Shown: positions 38,076 through 47,847, numbered from the stretch's first letter. The stretch: 64,000 nucleotides of DNA from Rhizobium cauense (GCF_019511525.1 NZ_JAEUAT010000002.1:434001-498000); one strand, 5' to 3'. Made by a program: numbers and translations. The notes: generated from the sequence alone by a model not told the origin.

Positions 38076-38690
38076 TTAAGCGGCGAGGGCAATTTCCTCG
38101 GCGCGGGCCTTCGCGGCGCCAATTGCCTTCGCTGCAGCTTCCGGACCAAAGGCCAGGCCTTCGACATAGATGGTTTCGATGTCGGTGATGCCGAGGAAGC
38201 CGAGGACCGACTTCAGGTATGGAACAGCGTGGTTCATGCCAGCTGCCGGGCCCTGCGAATAGACGCCGCCCGAGGCAAGCACCACATAGACCTTCTTGCC
38301 GGTAGCAAGGCCAACAGGGCCGCTTTCGGTGTACTTGAAGGTGAGGCCGGCGCGGGCGACGTTGTCGATCCAGGTCTTCAGCGACGAATAGATGTTGAAG
38401 TTGATGAGACCGGTGCCGATCACGATCGTGTCCGCAGCAAGCAGCTCAGCGACAAGTTCGTCTGACGTCTTCACTGCAGCGGCTTCGTCGGCGGTGCGGT
38501 CATCAGCCGGCTTGCGGATGGCAGCCGTGAAGAGATCGTCGATGTGTGGAAGCGGGTTTGCAGCGAGGTCACGACGAACAACGGCGCTACCGGGCTGTTG
38601 AGCCTTGATCTTTTCGACCAGGTCAGCGGCGATCGTGGTCGAAAGCGAGTCTACGCGCGGGCTGGAAGTCAGAAGCAGAATGGACGACAT
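38076..38690 (-). CDS. azoR: FMN-dependent NADH-azoreductase
   Basis: The 204-residue flavodoxin-fold protein begins SSILLLTSSPRVDSLSTTIA and shows DTIVIGTGLINFNIYSSLKT and LATGKKVYVVLASGGVYSQG, the AzoR pattern. It reduces azo bonds and quinones through FMN. It is divergent from a LysR regulator that probably controls it, an arrangement common in Proteobacteria. The start at 38690 follows AGGAAAT; the frame extends upstream without family similarity. Confidence 0.92.
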   Translation of the reverse strand: MSSILLLTSSPRVDSLSTTIAADLVEKIKAQQPGSAVVRRDLAANPLPHIDDLFTAAIRKPADDRTADEAAAVKTSDELVAELLAADTIVIGTGLINFNIYSSLKTWIDNVARAGLTFKYTESGPVGLATGKKVYVVLASGGVYSQGPAAGMNHAVPYLKSVLGFLGITDIETIYVEGLAFGPEAAAKAIGAAKARAEEIALAA

Positions 38691-38799
38691 GATTGAATTT
38701 CCTCTCGAATTGGGGTCTGCGGCTCTCATAGGGAGCTTCGAGCCGCCGTCTCGAAGCAGAAAATAGGGCTGGCCGCTTATCGAAAAAACTGTGATAATG

Positions 38800-38816
38800 T
38801 CGATCAAAATCATCGA
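38800..38816. promoter_or_regulatory. Inverted repeat in the azoR/LysR intergenic region
   Basis: TCGAT-CAAAATC-ATCGA is a perfect inverted repeat with seven-base spacer, ending 15 bp before the LysR start and 110 bp upstream of azoR. This is a plausible LysR binding site by its position in the divergent promoter. Confidence 0.5.
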
Positions 38817-38831
38817 TAGATTGGATGGAAG

Positions 38832-39800
38832 ATGCTTCCAAACCCCACATTGGACCAGTTGCAGGTCTTCCTCACGGTTGCGGAAACCGGAAGCTTTTCG
38901 GCCGCTTCACGCTCACTCAACCGAGCCCAATCGGTCATCAGCTACACGATCGCCAACCTTGAGGCCCAACTGGAAGTGCCGCTTTTCGAGCGCTCTGGCG
39001 CAAGGCAACCAAAACTGACGGAAGCGGGCAAGGCGCTTCTCGAAGATGCGCGTCGCCTCGTAGCGGATCTCGAGGTGATGCGCGCACGCGTGAAGGGGCT
39101 GAAGGACGGATTGGAGGCGGAGGTCTCCGTGGCGATTAGCGTGATGGTTCCGTCGCAGGCCGTGGTCGAGGTTCTGAAGGAATTCCGCGACGAGTTTCCC
39201 TCGGTTGCTCTCAATCTGGCGGTCGGTGAACTCGGCGTGGTGATGGATCTCGTCTCAAACGGAAAGGCGACTGTCGGGATAGGCGGCGCTCTCCTGCAGC
39301 AGCATGATGCGCTTGTGACCGAACGCATTGGCCATTCCTTCATGATGCCCGTGGCCTCGAGCTCTCACCCCCTGGCTCGGATACGCCGACCGTTGACGCT
39401 GGCTGACGTTCGCGAAGAGACGCAGCTTGTTGTGACCGACGCCTCGGGATTGACGAAGGGCCGCGATTTTAACGTGCTCTCGTACAAGACGTGGCGCGTG
39501 AGCGATATTGCGACGAAACACTCGCTCATCCGGGGCGGTCTCGGCTGGGGTGGCCTGCCGGCCTCACTCATTCGAGACGAATTGAGAAGCGGAGTGCTGG
39601 TTCACCTCGATCTGCAGGCCTATGAGCAGGGCGAGTATCCGATCTATGCGATGCGGCGAATCTCAACGCCACCAGGACCTGCAGCCACCTGGATGATCGA
39701 TGCGTTCAGGTCCAGGCTTTCGCAATGCCCCAGCCACGCCGACTTCACGGCCGAGGTTGCGGAATTTGCGGCGCGCGACCTGTCCGTCGCGGCGGAGTAG
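38832..39800 (+). CDS. LysR family transcriptional regulator
   Basis: The 322-residue protein has the LysR winged HTH: TLDQLQVFLTVAETGSFSAA, SRSLNRAQSVISYTIANLEA, QLEVPLFERSGARQPKLTEA. The effector domain follows, with GLGWGGLPASLIRDEL near the C-terminus. Its start is divergent to azoR with about 140 bp between, so azoR is the likely target; effectors are likely quinones or azo compounds, by analogy only. Confidence 0.92.
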   Translation: MLPNPTLDQLQVFLTVAETGSFSAASRSLNRAQSVISYTIANLEAQLEVPLFERSGARQPKLTEAGKALLEDARRLVADLEVMRARVKGLKDGLEAEVSVAISVMVPSQAVVEVLKEFRDEFPSVALNLAVGELGVVMDLVSNGKATVGIGGALLQQHDALVTERIGHSFMMPVASSSHPLARIRRPLTLADVREETQLVVTDASGLTKGRDFNVLSYKTWRVSDIATKHSLIRGGLGWGGLPASLIRDELRSGVLVHLDLQAYEQGEYPIYAMRRISTPPGPAATWMIDAFRSRLSQCPSHADFTAEVAEFAARDLSVAAE

Positions 39801-39835
39801 GCGAGGCGCGGCCGCCTCGCCACCAATCCTTGACG

Positions 39836-41824
39836 CTAGAGTACCAGACGGAATTTGGCGAAGCCGTCGGTGCCTTCGCCGGCATCCTCGATCTTGACGC
39901 TTTGCAGGTCCGCCAGGAACTGCTTGGCCTTCGGACCGCTCTGGAAGACTGCCGTTGTCCCCGGCAGCGGTTTGAAGGTCCAGTTGCCGTCGGCGGAGGG
40001 ATTGATCGTGCCCTCTTCGTGGACGAAACGGACGATGACGTCGCGATTCGTATCGGGTGCCTGGAAGATGACCTTGTCGGCGGCTATCTCCGGAAACTTG
40101 CCGCCGCCGCCTGCACGGTAGTTATTGGTGACGACGACGAATTTCTGCTTGAGATCAATGGGCTTGCCGTCAAATTGCAGGTTCTGGATGCGGTTTGCAT
40201 CGGCGTTGATAAGCTTGCCGTCGTCATCGAACCGGCGTGGTTGCGACAGGTCGATCTGGTAGATGACGCCGTCGATCACATCGAAATTGTAGGACGGGAA
40301 GGCATTGTTGAGCAGGTCCGCGTCCTTGGATCCCGGCTTCACTTCGTTGAACATGGCGGCTGACATTTCCAGCCAGTTCTTCACCTGTTCGCCGGTGATG
40401 GCGACTGCCTGAACGGTGTTGGGGTAGAGATAGAGGTCGGCGACGTTCTTGATCGCGATGTCTCCGGCAGGCACGTCAGTATAGTAGTCAGCGCCACCAC
40501 GACCGCCGGCCTTGAAAGGTGCAGCTGCCGAAAGCACCGGCAGATCCTTGTATTCGGTATCAGCTAGCATCTGCTTGATGTACCAGGTCTGCGCCTGGCT
40601 GACGATCTGAACCGACGGATCATCGGCGACCAGCGCGAAATAGGAGTACAGAGGCGCGGACGTCTTGCCGACCGGTGTACGGACATAGGCAAGCGTTGCC
40701 TCATGCTCGGCCTTCGCGGCCTCGATGACATTCTTGTTGTCAGCTACGTCCGCAATGACTTTCTTCTTGTCATCGCGATGGTAGATCGGTCGCGCCTCGG
40801 ACGTGAAGTCGGCGATCCTCCAGCCTTTGCCGTCCTTTTCCAGCAAGAGGTCAATAAGGCCGAGATGGGACCCCCAGAAGCCGGCCATGACAGCCGGCTT
40901 GCCATGCAGGGTACCTTTCACAGGATCCGCATTCTGAATGCTGTCCCAGCTTTTGGGACCGGGAAAGACAAGATGCTGGTGCCCGGTGAAGATGGCATCA
41001 ATCCCGTCAACGGCTGCCAGGTGAAGGGAGGCATTCTCCATCTTCTCTGACGGTGCCGCACCGTCGATGCCGGAATGCGACAGTGCGATCACGATATCTG
41101 CGCCTTCCTGCCTCATGACGGGAACCCAGGCCTTGGCTGCCTGAACGATATCGCGTGTCTGCGCTTTCCCTTCGAGATTCTTGATGTCCCAAAGCATGAT
41201 CTGCGGAGGCACGAATCCAATGAAGCCAACCTTGACGGGGCTCTCGTTGCCGGCGCCGTCCTTGATGGTTTTCTCGACGATGAGATACGGCTTGAAAAAC
41301 AGCTCGTCCTTGGTCGGGTCGGAGGCAAGCTGGCCTTTCGTCAGGTTCGCACAGACGAACGGGAAATTTGCGCCGTTCAGCACCTTGAACATGAAGTCGA
41401 GGCCATAGTTGAATTCATGGTTGCCGAGCGTGCCGACGGTGTAGCCAAGCGTGTTCATCGCCTTGATGACGGGATGGACGTCGCCGTCCTTCATCCCTCG
41501 CTGATAGGCCATATAGTCGCCCATGGGATTGCCTTGCAGCACATCGCCATTGTCAATCAGCAGCGAATTGGCAGCCTCGGCCCTGATGTTGTCGATGATC
41601 GTCGCTGTGCGCGCCAGGCCCATCGTATCGTTCGGCTTGTCGGCATAGTAGTCGTAGGGAAAGACATTGACGTGAATATCAGTCGTTTCCATCAAGCGCA
41701 GATGCGCCTGATTGGCGGCTGCGTGCGCGCTGAAGGGGTGAAGCAATATGAGCGCGGAAGTGGCAGCCATGCCGCCAAGCAACGAGCGGCGGGTCACTGA
41801 TGGCAGATCCAGAACGGAAGACAT
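39836..41824 (-). CDS. cpdB: 2',3'-cyclic-nucleotide 2'-phosphodiesterase/3'-nucleotidase
   Basis: The 662-residue protein has a TAT-type signal (SVTRRSLLGGMAATSALILL, cleavage near AHAAA). The metallophosphoesterase domain reads METTDIHVNVFPYDYY, LLIDNGDVLQGNP, GTLGNHEFNYGL and later SHSGID and GHQHLVFPG, giving the two-metal ligands. The C-terminal 5'-nucleotidase domain has NNYRAGGGGKFPE and NVADLYLYPNTVQA. It releases phosphate from 2',3'-cyclic nucleotides and 3'-AMP in the periplasm. The start MSSVLDLPSV was chosen because the upstream Met (MVIFEGVF) precedes a non-conserved stretch. Confidence 0.94.
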   Translation of the reverse strand: MSSVLDLPSVTRRSLLGGMAATSALILLHPFSAHAAANQAHLRLMETTDIHVNVFPYDYYADKPNDTMGLARTATIIDNIRAEAANSLLIDNGDVLQGNPMGDYMAYQRGMKDGDVHPVIKAMNTLGYTVGTLGNHEFNYGLDFMFKVLNGANFPFVCANLTKGQLASDPTKDELFFKPYLIVEKTIKDGAGNESPVKVGFIGFVPPQIMLWDIKNLEGKAQTRDIVQAAKAWVPVMRQEGADIVIALSHSGIDGAAPSEKMENASLHLAAVDGIDAIFTGHQHLVFPGPKSWDSIQNADPVKGTLHGKPAVMAGFWGSHLGLIDLLLEKDGKGWRIADFTSEARPIYHRDDKKKVIADVADNKNVIEAAKAEHEATLAYVRTPVGKTSAPLYSYFALVADDPSVQIVSQAQTWYIKQMLADTEYKDLPVLSAAAPFKAGGRGGADYYTDVPAGDIAIKNVADLYLYPNTVQAVAITGEQVKNWLEMSAAMFNEVKPGSKDADLLNNAFPSYNFDVIDGVIYQIDLSQPRRFDDDGKLINADANRIQNLQFDGKPIDLKQKFVVVTNNYRAGGGGKFPEIAADKVIFQAPDTNRDVIVRFVHEEGTINPSADGNWTFKPLPGTTAVFQSGPKAKQFLADLQSVKIEDAGEGTDGFAKFRLVL

Positions 41825-41914
41825 GAAAACTCCTTCGAAAATCACCAATTTCCCGGCCCGCAGGCGAGACTAGGGTGATTTGCGAAGGAGTAAACCCCGA
41901 AAATGACAGGGCAA

Positions 41915-42250
41915 TTATCGCTTGAGGACGGGCTTCACTTCCTTGTGGAAGAAACGGAAGTACGACGACACCTGCGCACGGGCGTTGGAGTTCGGATCGA
42001 ACTGAATTCCGAGGCGGCCATTGTGGCTCCAGCGGATGATGCCGTGAAGTGTACCTAGATCGTCTGCAAGGATCTGCACGCGGCTGCCGGACGAGGCATG
42101 AATGGGCGCGCGGATTTCGACGGCCATGCCGGTGACCGACATGTTCAGGATGCGCGCATCCACTTCCTTCGTGAGATAGCGGACCTTGCCAAATATCCGG
42201 CAGGAGAGGCGGTCAGCCTTACGGGTTACCATATTCAAATTGTTCTGCAT
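41915..42250 (-). CDS. PilZ domain protein (c-di-GMP binding)
   Basis: The 111-residue protein has VTRKADRLSCRIFGKVRYLT, where the R-x3-R type region is reduced to RKADR, then LNMSVTGMAVEI matching the D/N-x-S-x-x-G second motif. It should be a single PilZ domain; the altered first motif may weaken c-di-GMP binding. It is monocistronic. A diguanylate cyclase lies 5.3 kb away. Confidence 0.8.
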   Translation of the reverse strand: MQNNLNMVTRKADRLSCRIFGKVRYLTKEVDARILNMSVTGMAVEIRAPIHASSGSRVQILADDLGTLHGIIRWSHNGRLGIQFDPNSNARAQVSSYFRFFHKEVKPVLKR

Positions 42251-42321
42251 GTTTACGCTCCACCAGAAACATGTGGGTGAAATCTACTGTGCGAACATTG
42301 AGAATGCTTTAATAGGACGAT

Positions 42322-43218
42322 CTAAAATTGTGATGCAGCCGGCCGCGAACGCGATCTGCGCGCAACGACGTGCTCCCGCCATACCGTGAAAATGCCTGCC
42401 GCCACGACGATGGCGGAGCCGACGATCATGGTGAGGCTCAGCCTCTCGTTGTATATTGCGACGCCGATGATCGACGCATAGACGAGCTGCAGATATGTCA
42501 GTGGCTGAACAGCGGCAGCATCCAGCATGTCGTAGGCACGGATGAGAAAATAGTGGCTCGATATGCTGGTCATGCAGACAAGCGCCATCCATCCCCAGTC
42601 CCAACCCGACATCCAGGTCCAGTAGAAGGGGCCTACCAGTGTCATCGCGACACCGCCGACGACGCCCGTGTAAAAGAAGCTTGTCATCGCTGAATCGTCC
42701 CTGCTGACGAGGCGCGTGGCGATCACATAGAAGGCGAACAGGAAACACGAGAAGACAGCAAGCAGCAGCTTCACGTCGAAGAACTCACCTTCCGGCTTGA
42801 GGATCAGCAGTACGCCGACAAGGCCGGCGGCAATCGCGGTCCAGCGCCGCCAGCCAACGCGCTCGCCGAGGATCGGCATCGACAGGAGCGCGATCAGAAT
42901 CGGGGTTGCCGAGAAGATTGCCTGCGAGTGGGCAAGGCCGATCAGCGCAAAGCAGTTGATGACGACGACAACCTGCGCTGCCAGGAGGACACCCCTGATG
43001 ATTTGCAGCAGCGGCCTTTTTGTTTTGGCCGTCTGTTTCAAGCCGCCCCTCATCCTGCAAGCAAGCGCTACCGTGAAGGCGGCAAAGGCCCAGTAGCGGA
43101 TCATTGTGACGAAGACGGGTGGGTAGGCTGATGCCAGGTGCTTCGAAATGCCGTCCTGCAGCGAAAAGATGGTGATTGCCAGCAGAACGAAAATATAGCC
43201 TTGGGTCTTGGATTTCAT
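42322..43218 (-). CDS. EamA family (DMT superfamily) exporter
   Basis: The 298-residue protein has ten hydrophobic helices in two EamA repeats. GYIFVLLAITIFSLQDGISK starts the first, ILIALLSMPILGERVGWRRW ends the helix-4 motif with E-x-x-x-W, and LVYASIIGVAIYNERLSLTM is the equivalent in the second repeat. Such proteins export metabolites or amino acids; the substrate is unknown. It is followed downstream by the PilZ gene and lies about 80 bp from the Lrp stop. Confidence 0.88.
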   Translation of the reverse strand: MKSKTQGYIFVLLAITIFSLQDGISKHLASAYPPVFVTMIRYWAFAAFTVALACRMRGGLKQTAKTKRPLLQIIRGVLLAAQVVVVINCFALIGLAHSQAIFSATPILIALLSMPILGERVGWRRWTAIAAGLVGVLLILKPEGEFFDVKLLLAVFSCFLFAFYVIATRLVSRDDSAMTSFFYTGVVGGVAMTLVGPFYWTWMSGWDWGWMALVCMTSISSHYFLIRAYDMLDAAAVQPLTYLQLVYASIIGVAIYNERLSLTMIVGSAIVVAAGIFTVWREHVVARRSRSRPAASQF

Positions 43219-43299
43219 GCGTTCGTCTTGCTGCTGGAATCAGGCAGGGGCGATGCCGCTGCTTCGATGAAAGAGCCTTCTGCTTATTTTGCCTCTCTG

Positions 43300-43761
43300 T
43301 CAAAGCCCGACATTTGGGCGGTCGATGACCTCCCGCAGCGCAAAGCTGGAGTTGATCTTCACAACGTGCGGAAGCGCCGAAAGCCAGTCGCGGTGGATGC
43401 GCTCGTAGTCCTCGAGGTCGCGGGCGGCGACGCGGAGAATGTAGTCGTACTCGCCTGACATGAGGTAACAGACCAGCACGTTCGGACACCGCTTAACAGC
43501 GGCCTCGAATTCCGAGAGTGTCTTTGCAAACTGACCCGATAGGGAAATGTGCACCACCGCGATCATCTTGTAGTCGAGCGCCTTGTGAGAGACATGCGCG
43601 TGATAGCCGCTGACGACACCGCTCTTCTCCAGGATGTCGAGCCGCCGGGAACAGGCGGAGGCGGAGAGACCGACCTTGGCTGCAAGGTCCGCATTGGTAA
43701 TGCGGGCATTGGACTGAAGTGCCTTCAGAATCGCAAGATCGATGGCGTCGAGTTCAGACAT
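43300..43761 (-). CDS. Lrp/AsnC family transcriptional regulator
   Basis: The 153-residue protein has the N-terminal winged HTH DAIDLAILKALQSNARITNA, DLAAKVGLSASACSRRLDIL, and a RAM ligand domain with VLVCYLMSGEYDYILRVAAR. It is divergent from alanine dehydrogenase. By the AldR/Lrp precedent in other bacteria it should activate ald in response to alanine. The 158-bp intergenic region is A/T-rich and includes ATTC-TCGG-GAAT. Confidence 0.92.
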   Translation of the reverse strand: MSELDAIDLAILKALQSNARITNADLAAKVGLSASACSRRLDILEKSGVVSGYHAHVSHKALDYKMIAVVHISLSGQFAKTLSEFEAAVKRCPNVLVCYLMSGEYDYILRVAARDLEDYERIHRDWLSALPHVVKINSSFALREVIDRPNVGL

Positions 43762-43918
43762 TCGAAGAACCTTCGATTATTCTCGGGAATTTGCAATATT
43801 CTTCGAAAATCGACCACAGCGCAAACATTCTTTGCAAGGACATTTCACGGCTGTGGTGGTTGGATTTCCTTGTGAAAAAGCACTCCGCAAAAGCGGACAT
43901 GAGGAGAGAGGAACGCGT

Positions 43919-45037
43919 ATGCGTGTCGGTTGCCCGAAGGAAATCAAAAACCATGAATATCGTGTAGGACTGACACCTGCATCCGTTCGTGAATATGTCG
44001 CCCACGGCCATGAGGTCTGGGTCGAAACCAAGGCAGGCGCCGGTATTGGTGCCGACGATGCCGCCTACATGGCCGCTGGCGCAAAGATTGCAGCCTCCGC
44101 CAAGGAAATCTTCGAGAAGTGCGACATGATCGTAAAGGTCAAGGAGCCGCAGCCCTCCGAGTGGGTGCAGCTTCGCGAAGGCCAGATCCTCTATACGTAT
44201 CTTCACCTTGCGCCCGATCCCGATCAGACCAAGGGACTGCTTGCCTCCGGCGTCACCGCCGTGGCCTATGAGACCGTCACGGACGATCGCGGTGGTCTAC
44301 CCCTCCTTGCGCCGATGTCCGAGGTTGCCGGGCGCCTGTCGATCCAGGCAGGTGCGACCGCACTGCAGAAGGCCAACGGTGGTCTTGGCATCTTGCTCGG
44401 TGGCGTGCCGGGCGTGCTGCCGGCCAAGGTTGCCGTCATCGGCGGCGGCGTCGTCGGCTTGCATGCCGCCAGGATGGCTGCTGGCCTCGGTGCCGACGTC
44501 AGCATTCTCGACAAGTCGCTGCCGCGCCTGCGCCAGCTCGACGATATCTTCGGCGGTCGTGTCCATACCCGCTATTCCAGCATTCAGGCCCTGGAAGAGG
44601 AAGTCTTCTCGGCAGACCTCGTTATCGGCGCCGTGCTCATCCCTGGCGCCGCCGCACCGAAGCTTGTCACCCGCGAGATGCTGTCGGGCATGAAGCGCGG
44701 CTCTGTCATCGTCGACGTCGCAATCGACCAGGGCGGCTGCTTCGAAACCTCTCACGCGACGACCCATTCAGAGCCGACCTATGTCGTCGATGATGTGGTG
44801 CACTACTGCGTTGCCAACATGCCGGGCGCGGTGCCTGTGACGTCGGCACATGCCCTGAACAACGCGACGCTCGTCTATGGGCTGGCGCTTGCGGACCGCG
44901 GACTGCGTGCCATTGCGGAAGACCGCCATCTGAGGAACGGTCTCAACATCCATAGGGGCCGCGTGACCAACAAGCCAGTAGCGGAAGCACTTGGTTATGA
45001 AGCCTACGCGCCGGAAAGCATACTGAACGTAGCGTAA
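43919..45037 (+). CDS. ald: Alanine dehydrogenase
   Basis: The 372-residue protein begins [20 protein letters not shown] and has [38 protein letters not shown], the NAD fold [20 protein letters not shown] and a Lys/His active site in the N-terminal half. It interconverts alanine and pyruvate with ammonia using NAD. The ATG at 43919 follows AGAGGAA; earlier in-frame starts overlap the Lrp promoter and gene. A terminator follows the stop. Confidence 0.96.
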   Translation: MRVGCPKEIKNHEYRVGLTPASVREYVAHGHEVWVETKAGAGIGADDAAYMAAGAKIAASAKEIFEKCDMIVKVKEPQPSEWVQLREGQILYTYLHLAPDPDQTKGLLASGVTAVAYETVTDDRGGLPLLAPMSEVAGRLSIQAGATALQKANGGLGILLGGVPGVLPAKVAVIGGGVVGLHAARMAAGLGADVSILDKSLPRLRQLDDIFGGRVHTRYSSIQALEEEVFSADLVIGAVLIPGAAAPKLVTREMLSGMKRGSVIVDVAIDQGGCFETSHATTHSEPTYVVDDVVHYCVANMPGAVPVTSAHALNNATLVYGLALADRGLRAIAEDRHLRNGLNIHRGRVTNKPVAEALGYEAYAPESILNVA

Positions 45038-45058
45038 ACCCCATCACGTTACGTGAGG

Positions 45059-45094
45059 AAGGGCCGGCCGCAACCCGCTGCGACCGGCCCTTTT
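45059..45094 (+). terminator. Rho-independent terminator of ald
   Basis: AGGGCCGG-C-CGCA-ACCCGC-TGCG-A-CCGGCCCT folds into a 12-bp stem with one mismatch and a six-base loop, followed by TTTT. It also lies just after the 3' end of the convergent DUF1203 gene. Confidence 0.82.
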
Positions 45095-45095
45095 G

Positions 45096-45563
45096 TTATC
45101 GGTCGATACGGCACTGATAACAATTGTTGCGCGCAGAGCGCACATGCACGTAGGCGATCTCCGGTCGCTCCAGCAGTTGCGTGGCGTAGGAGCGGATATC
45201 GGGTGTCAGAGTTACCGCGCCCGTGCCGTAGACAATGCGGTTTTCGGCATTGTAGCCGCGCACGATGAAATCCGGGCTGGTCAAGACCGGTGGCAGCACC
45301 TCTTCGGCAGCGTAGCGCTCGCACGGTTCCTTGTGCAGGAAGACAGGTCCTGTTTCAGCGTAGGGCTGAAGCTCGGGAAACGGCCGGTAGGCGAAAACGA
45401 GCAACGCCTCGCCTGCATCGATATTCTTCAGGCAATGACGGCATGGATGGCCTGGGCCGTCTGAGACCATTGTCTCCGGCAAGAAGCCGTAGGCGTCCGT
45501 GCCGCCGTTCCAGAGGTTCCGGGCGTCGATGGTAGGCATGGCGGAAAAGCGGATGTCGGTCAT
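45096..45563 (-). CDS. DUF1203 family protein
   Basis: The 155-residue protein begins MTDIRFSAMPTIDARNLWNG and has PGHPCRHCLKNIDAGEALLV, FAYRPFPELQPYAETGPVFL, HKEPCERYAAEEVLPPVL, and VRSARNNCYQC at the end. The Cys and His spacing fits a zinc-binding role. The family is named only by number. The start matches the family; the frame extends upstream to 45653 without similarity. Confidence 0.87.
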   Translation of the reverse strand: MTDIRFSAMPTIDARNLWNGGTDAYGFLPETMVSDGPGHPCRHCLKNIDAGEALLVFAYRPFPELQPYAETGPVFLHKEPCERYAAEEVLPPVLTSPDFIVRGYNAENRIVYGTGAVTLTPDIRSYATQLLERPEIAYVHVRSARNNCYQCRIDR

Positions 45564-45649
45564 GGCGGATCTCCTTGCTGATCGCCATGAGATGCACCTT
45601 GGCTGTCGTGCAAGCCACCCGATTCCTGCCGACGTGTTGGGGGACTGGT

Positions 45650-46213
45650 TCACCAGTCCTTCTTGCTCAGCTCCAGAAGCTCCTTGTCACTGAGCGGCCT
45701 TACGATGCCTGAGCCGGTGGAAACAGGTGAAAAGCCGAACATCTGGTAGAGTTGCAAGGCGCGCGGGTGGTCAAGGTTATTGGTTGTCGTGGTCACCCGC
45801 GTCGGATTAAGCGTCCAGATCGCGTAGAGCGCCTGCAGCAGGAACCACTTGCCGATGCCCAGCCCAAGCGCGTGCTCGAACAGCCCGAAGTGGCTGAGTT
45901 CAATCGCGTCTTCATCCTCGACGAAGTATTCGTAGAACCCGGCGGGTGCACCGTTCACGTAAAGGACGCTGATATTGTTGCGCTTGTCGTGCAGTGTCTT
46001 GGCCAGATCTGCGTCAGCCATCCGCAAACGATCCACCCACTGCCACCGCGCACCGACCTGGCGGTAAAGATAGCGGTAGAAAGGCAGCGGAATATCGGGA
46101 GCCCGCATGATTGCCGTCTGGATGTTGATCGGTACCGGCAAACTTGCCTTCGGTGGTGCCGTCATTTCCAGACGCGTGATATGGGCTTTCAGGGAAGAGG
46201 GGGCCTTCACCAT
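45650..46213 (-). CDS. GNAT family N-acetyltransferase
   Basis: The 187-residue protein reads PFYRYLYRQVGARWQWVDR and GFYEYFVEDEDAIELSHFGL, then LGLGIGKWFLLQALYAI for the acetyl-CoA loop and HPRALQLYQMFGFSPVS. The YLYRQVGARWQWVDR stretch is seen in a distinct GNAT subgroup. It starts five bases after the sseA stop and ends the cysK-alaX-sseA operon. The upstream extension to 46369 overlaps sseA and is not used. Confidence 0.85.
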   Translation of the reverse strand: MVKAPSSLKAHITRLEMTAPPKASLPVPINIQTAIMRAPDIPLPFYRYLYRQVGARWQWVDRLRMADADLAKTLHDKRNNISVLYVNGAPAGFYEYFVEDEDAIELSHFGLFEHALGLGIGKWFLLQALYAIWTLNPTRVTTTTNNLDHPRALQLYQMFGFSPVSTGSGIVRPLSDKELLELSKKDW

Positions 46214-46217
46214 GGTG

Positions 46218-47087
46218 TCAGGCTTTGACCGGTTCTGGCGGGCCAGTAACGACGGGCGTGTCCTCGCGGCCACCCCACTCGCTCCAGGAACCGTCATAGA
46301 GCTTGTTATCTGTATGGCCGAGTGACTCCAGCGCCAGTGTAATGATCGCCGCCGTGATCCCGGAACCACAGGATGTGACGACGGGTTTCGACAGGTCTAT
46401 GCCCGCGTCCTCGATCGTCTGCTTGAGTTCCGGCAGTGACTTGAAGCGACCTTGCGCGGCGAAGACGCCTGATGGCAAGTTCCGCGCGCCCGGCATGTGG
46501 CCGGAGCGCATGCCGGCCCGCGGCTCAGGCTCGAGCGCTGCAAATCGGCCAGCGCTCCTGGCATCGGCAATCTGCAGGGCGCCGCTCGCAACGATGTCCC
46601 GCATTGCGTCAAGAGTAACGACCTTCGAGGCGTCATAGGTCGGCTTGAAAACCGTGGGCTCGTAACGCGGGACGGTTGTCTCAAGCGGACGGCCCTCTGA
46701 TTTCCAACCATCCAGGCCACCGTCAAGCACGTACACATTCCGCGCGCCCATCACGCGAAAAAGCCACCAGACCCGCGGCGATGCGAACATTCCAATGCCA
46801 TCATAGACGACGATACGATCGGTTTCTCCGATGCCGAGCTTTCCGACTTCGGCTGCAAAAAGCTCTGGCGAAGGGATGGTGTGCGGCAGCGGCACGGAAT
46901 GATCCGCGATCTTGTCCTGATCGAAACGGATGGCGCCGGGGATATGGCCAGCGGCGTATTCCGCATCGGCATCGCGCTTCTGCGCCGGCAGATAAAACGA
47001 TGCATCCAGGACGCGCAAATCCGACTTGCCCAGTTCCGCCTGCAGCCAATCGGCCGAAACGACGAAACGGCTCTTCTCTTCGCTCAT
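46218..47087 (-). CDS. sseA: 3-mercaptopyruvate sulfurtransferase (two rhodanese domains)
   Basis: The 289-residue protein has two rhodanese domains: the first with RVLDASFYLPAQKRDADAEY and GHIPGAIRFDQDKIAD, the second with QIADARSAGRFAA and the catalytic loop VVTSCGSGITAAIITLAL. The C-G-S-G-I-T loop is typical for mercaptopyruvate rather than thiosulfate sulfurtransferase. It transfers sulfur from 3-mercaptopyruvate and acts in cysteine breakdown. Position after cysK and alaX suits cysteine metabolism. The start MSEEKSRFVVSADWL is preceded by GAGAGC. Confidence 0.94.
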   Translation of the reverse strand: MSEEKSRFVVSADWLQAELGKSDLRVLDASFYLPAQKRDADAEYAAGHIPGAIRFDQDKIADHSVPLPHTIPSPELFAAEVGKLGIGETDRIVVYDGIGMFASPRVWWLFRVMGARNVYVLDGGLDGWKSEGRPLETTVPRYEPTVFKPTYDASKVVTLDAMRDIVASGALQIADARSAGRFAALEPEPRAGMRSGHMPGARNLPSGVFAAQGRFKSLPELKQTIEDAGIDLSKPVVTSCGSGITAAIITLALESLGHTDNKLYDGSWSEWGGREDTPVVTGPPEPVKA

Positions 47088-47103
47088 TCTGCTCTCCCCA
47101 AGT

Positions 47104-47841
47104 TCAAGCTTCGTCGCCGGGAGCGCCGAAGCGAATTCGGAAGCGACGGTTTTCCTTGCCCTTCTTCTCGATCTTGGCAATGTGAATCTGACCGACTTCC
47201 TGCGTTTCGGACACATGTGTGCCGCCGCAGGGCTGGCTGTCAATCGCAGAGTTCTCCCCGATGCAGACAAGGCTGACCCGGCCAAGGCCGATCGGCGGGC
47301 GAACATTCTTGGATTTGACGATGCCGGGATTGGCGGCAAGTTCCTCATCGGTGATCCACTGCAGGTAAACCGGATGGTTCTGCCGCACCAACTCCATGAG
47401 CTTTTCAGTCACGTCTTCCTTGTCAATCGTTTCGCTCATGTCGAAGTCGACGCGGCTCTCGTCTTCGCCAACGGCAGCGCCCGTAATCGGATAGGAGCAG
47501 ACGACGGAGAGCAGGTGACAGGCGGTATGCATTCGCATCATCTTGTAGCGGCGCGGCCAATCGACGTGCAGCACCAGCTTTTCGCCGACGTTCGGACGTG
47601 TCTCACCCTCTAGCGGCACGTGGACGACGATATCTTTTGTTGCCCCATGCTTCGTCTGGCCAAGAACGATCTTGCTGCCGTCGGCGCGTTCGAGAAAGCC
47701 GGTATCGCCCGGCTGGCCTCCCGATGTCGCATAGAAACAGGTCTGGTCCAGCTCGATGCCCCCATCTTCGTGAAGGGCGGTTACCATCGCCTCGCATGTC
47801 GAAAGATAGAAATCGTCACGATAGAGGGCATTGACGGGCAT
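47104..47841 (-). CDS. alaX: Alanyl-tRNA editing protein (AlaX)
   Basis: The 245-residue protein has an AlaX-type fold: FYATSGGQPGDTGFLERADG, the zinc motif RMHTACHLLSVVCSYPITGA (H-x3-H), and SQPCGGTHVSETQEVGQIHI (C-x3-H). It hydrolyses Ser- or Gly-tRNA(Ala) in trans. A C-terminal KKGKENRRFRIRFG tail is typical. It lies between cysK and sseA, with gaps of six and 16 bases. Ser-tRNA(Ala) editing fits a serine/cysteine context, but the link is inference. Confidence 0.92.
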   Translation of the reverse strand: MPVNALYRDDFYLSTCEAMVTALHEDGGIELDQTCFYATSGGQPGDTGFLERADGSKIVLGQTKHGATKDIVVHVPLEGETRPNVGEKLVLHVDWPRRYKMMRMHTACHLLSVVCSYPITGAAVGEDESRVDFDMSETIDKEDVTEKLMELVRQNHPVYLQWITDEELAANPGIVKSKNVRPPIGLGRVSLVCIGENSAIDSQPCGGTHVSETQEVGQIHIAKIEKKGKENRRFRIRFGAPGDEA

Positions 47842-47847
47842 GGGGTC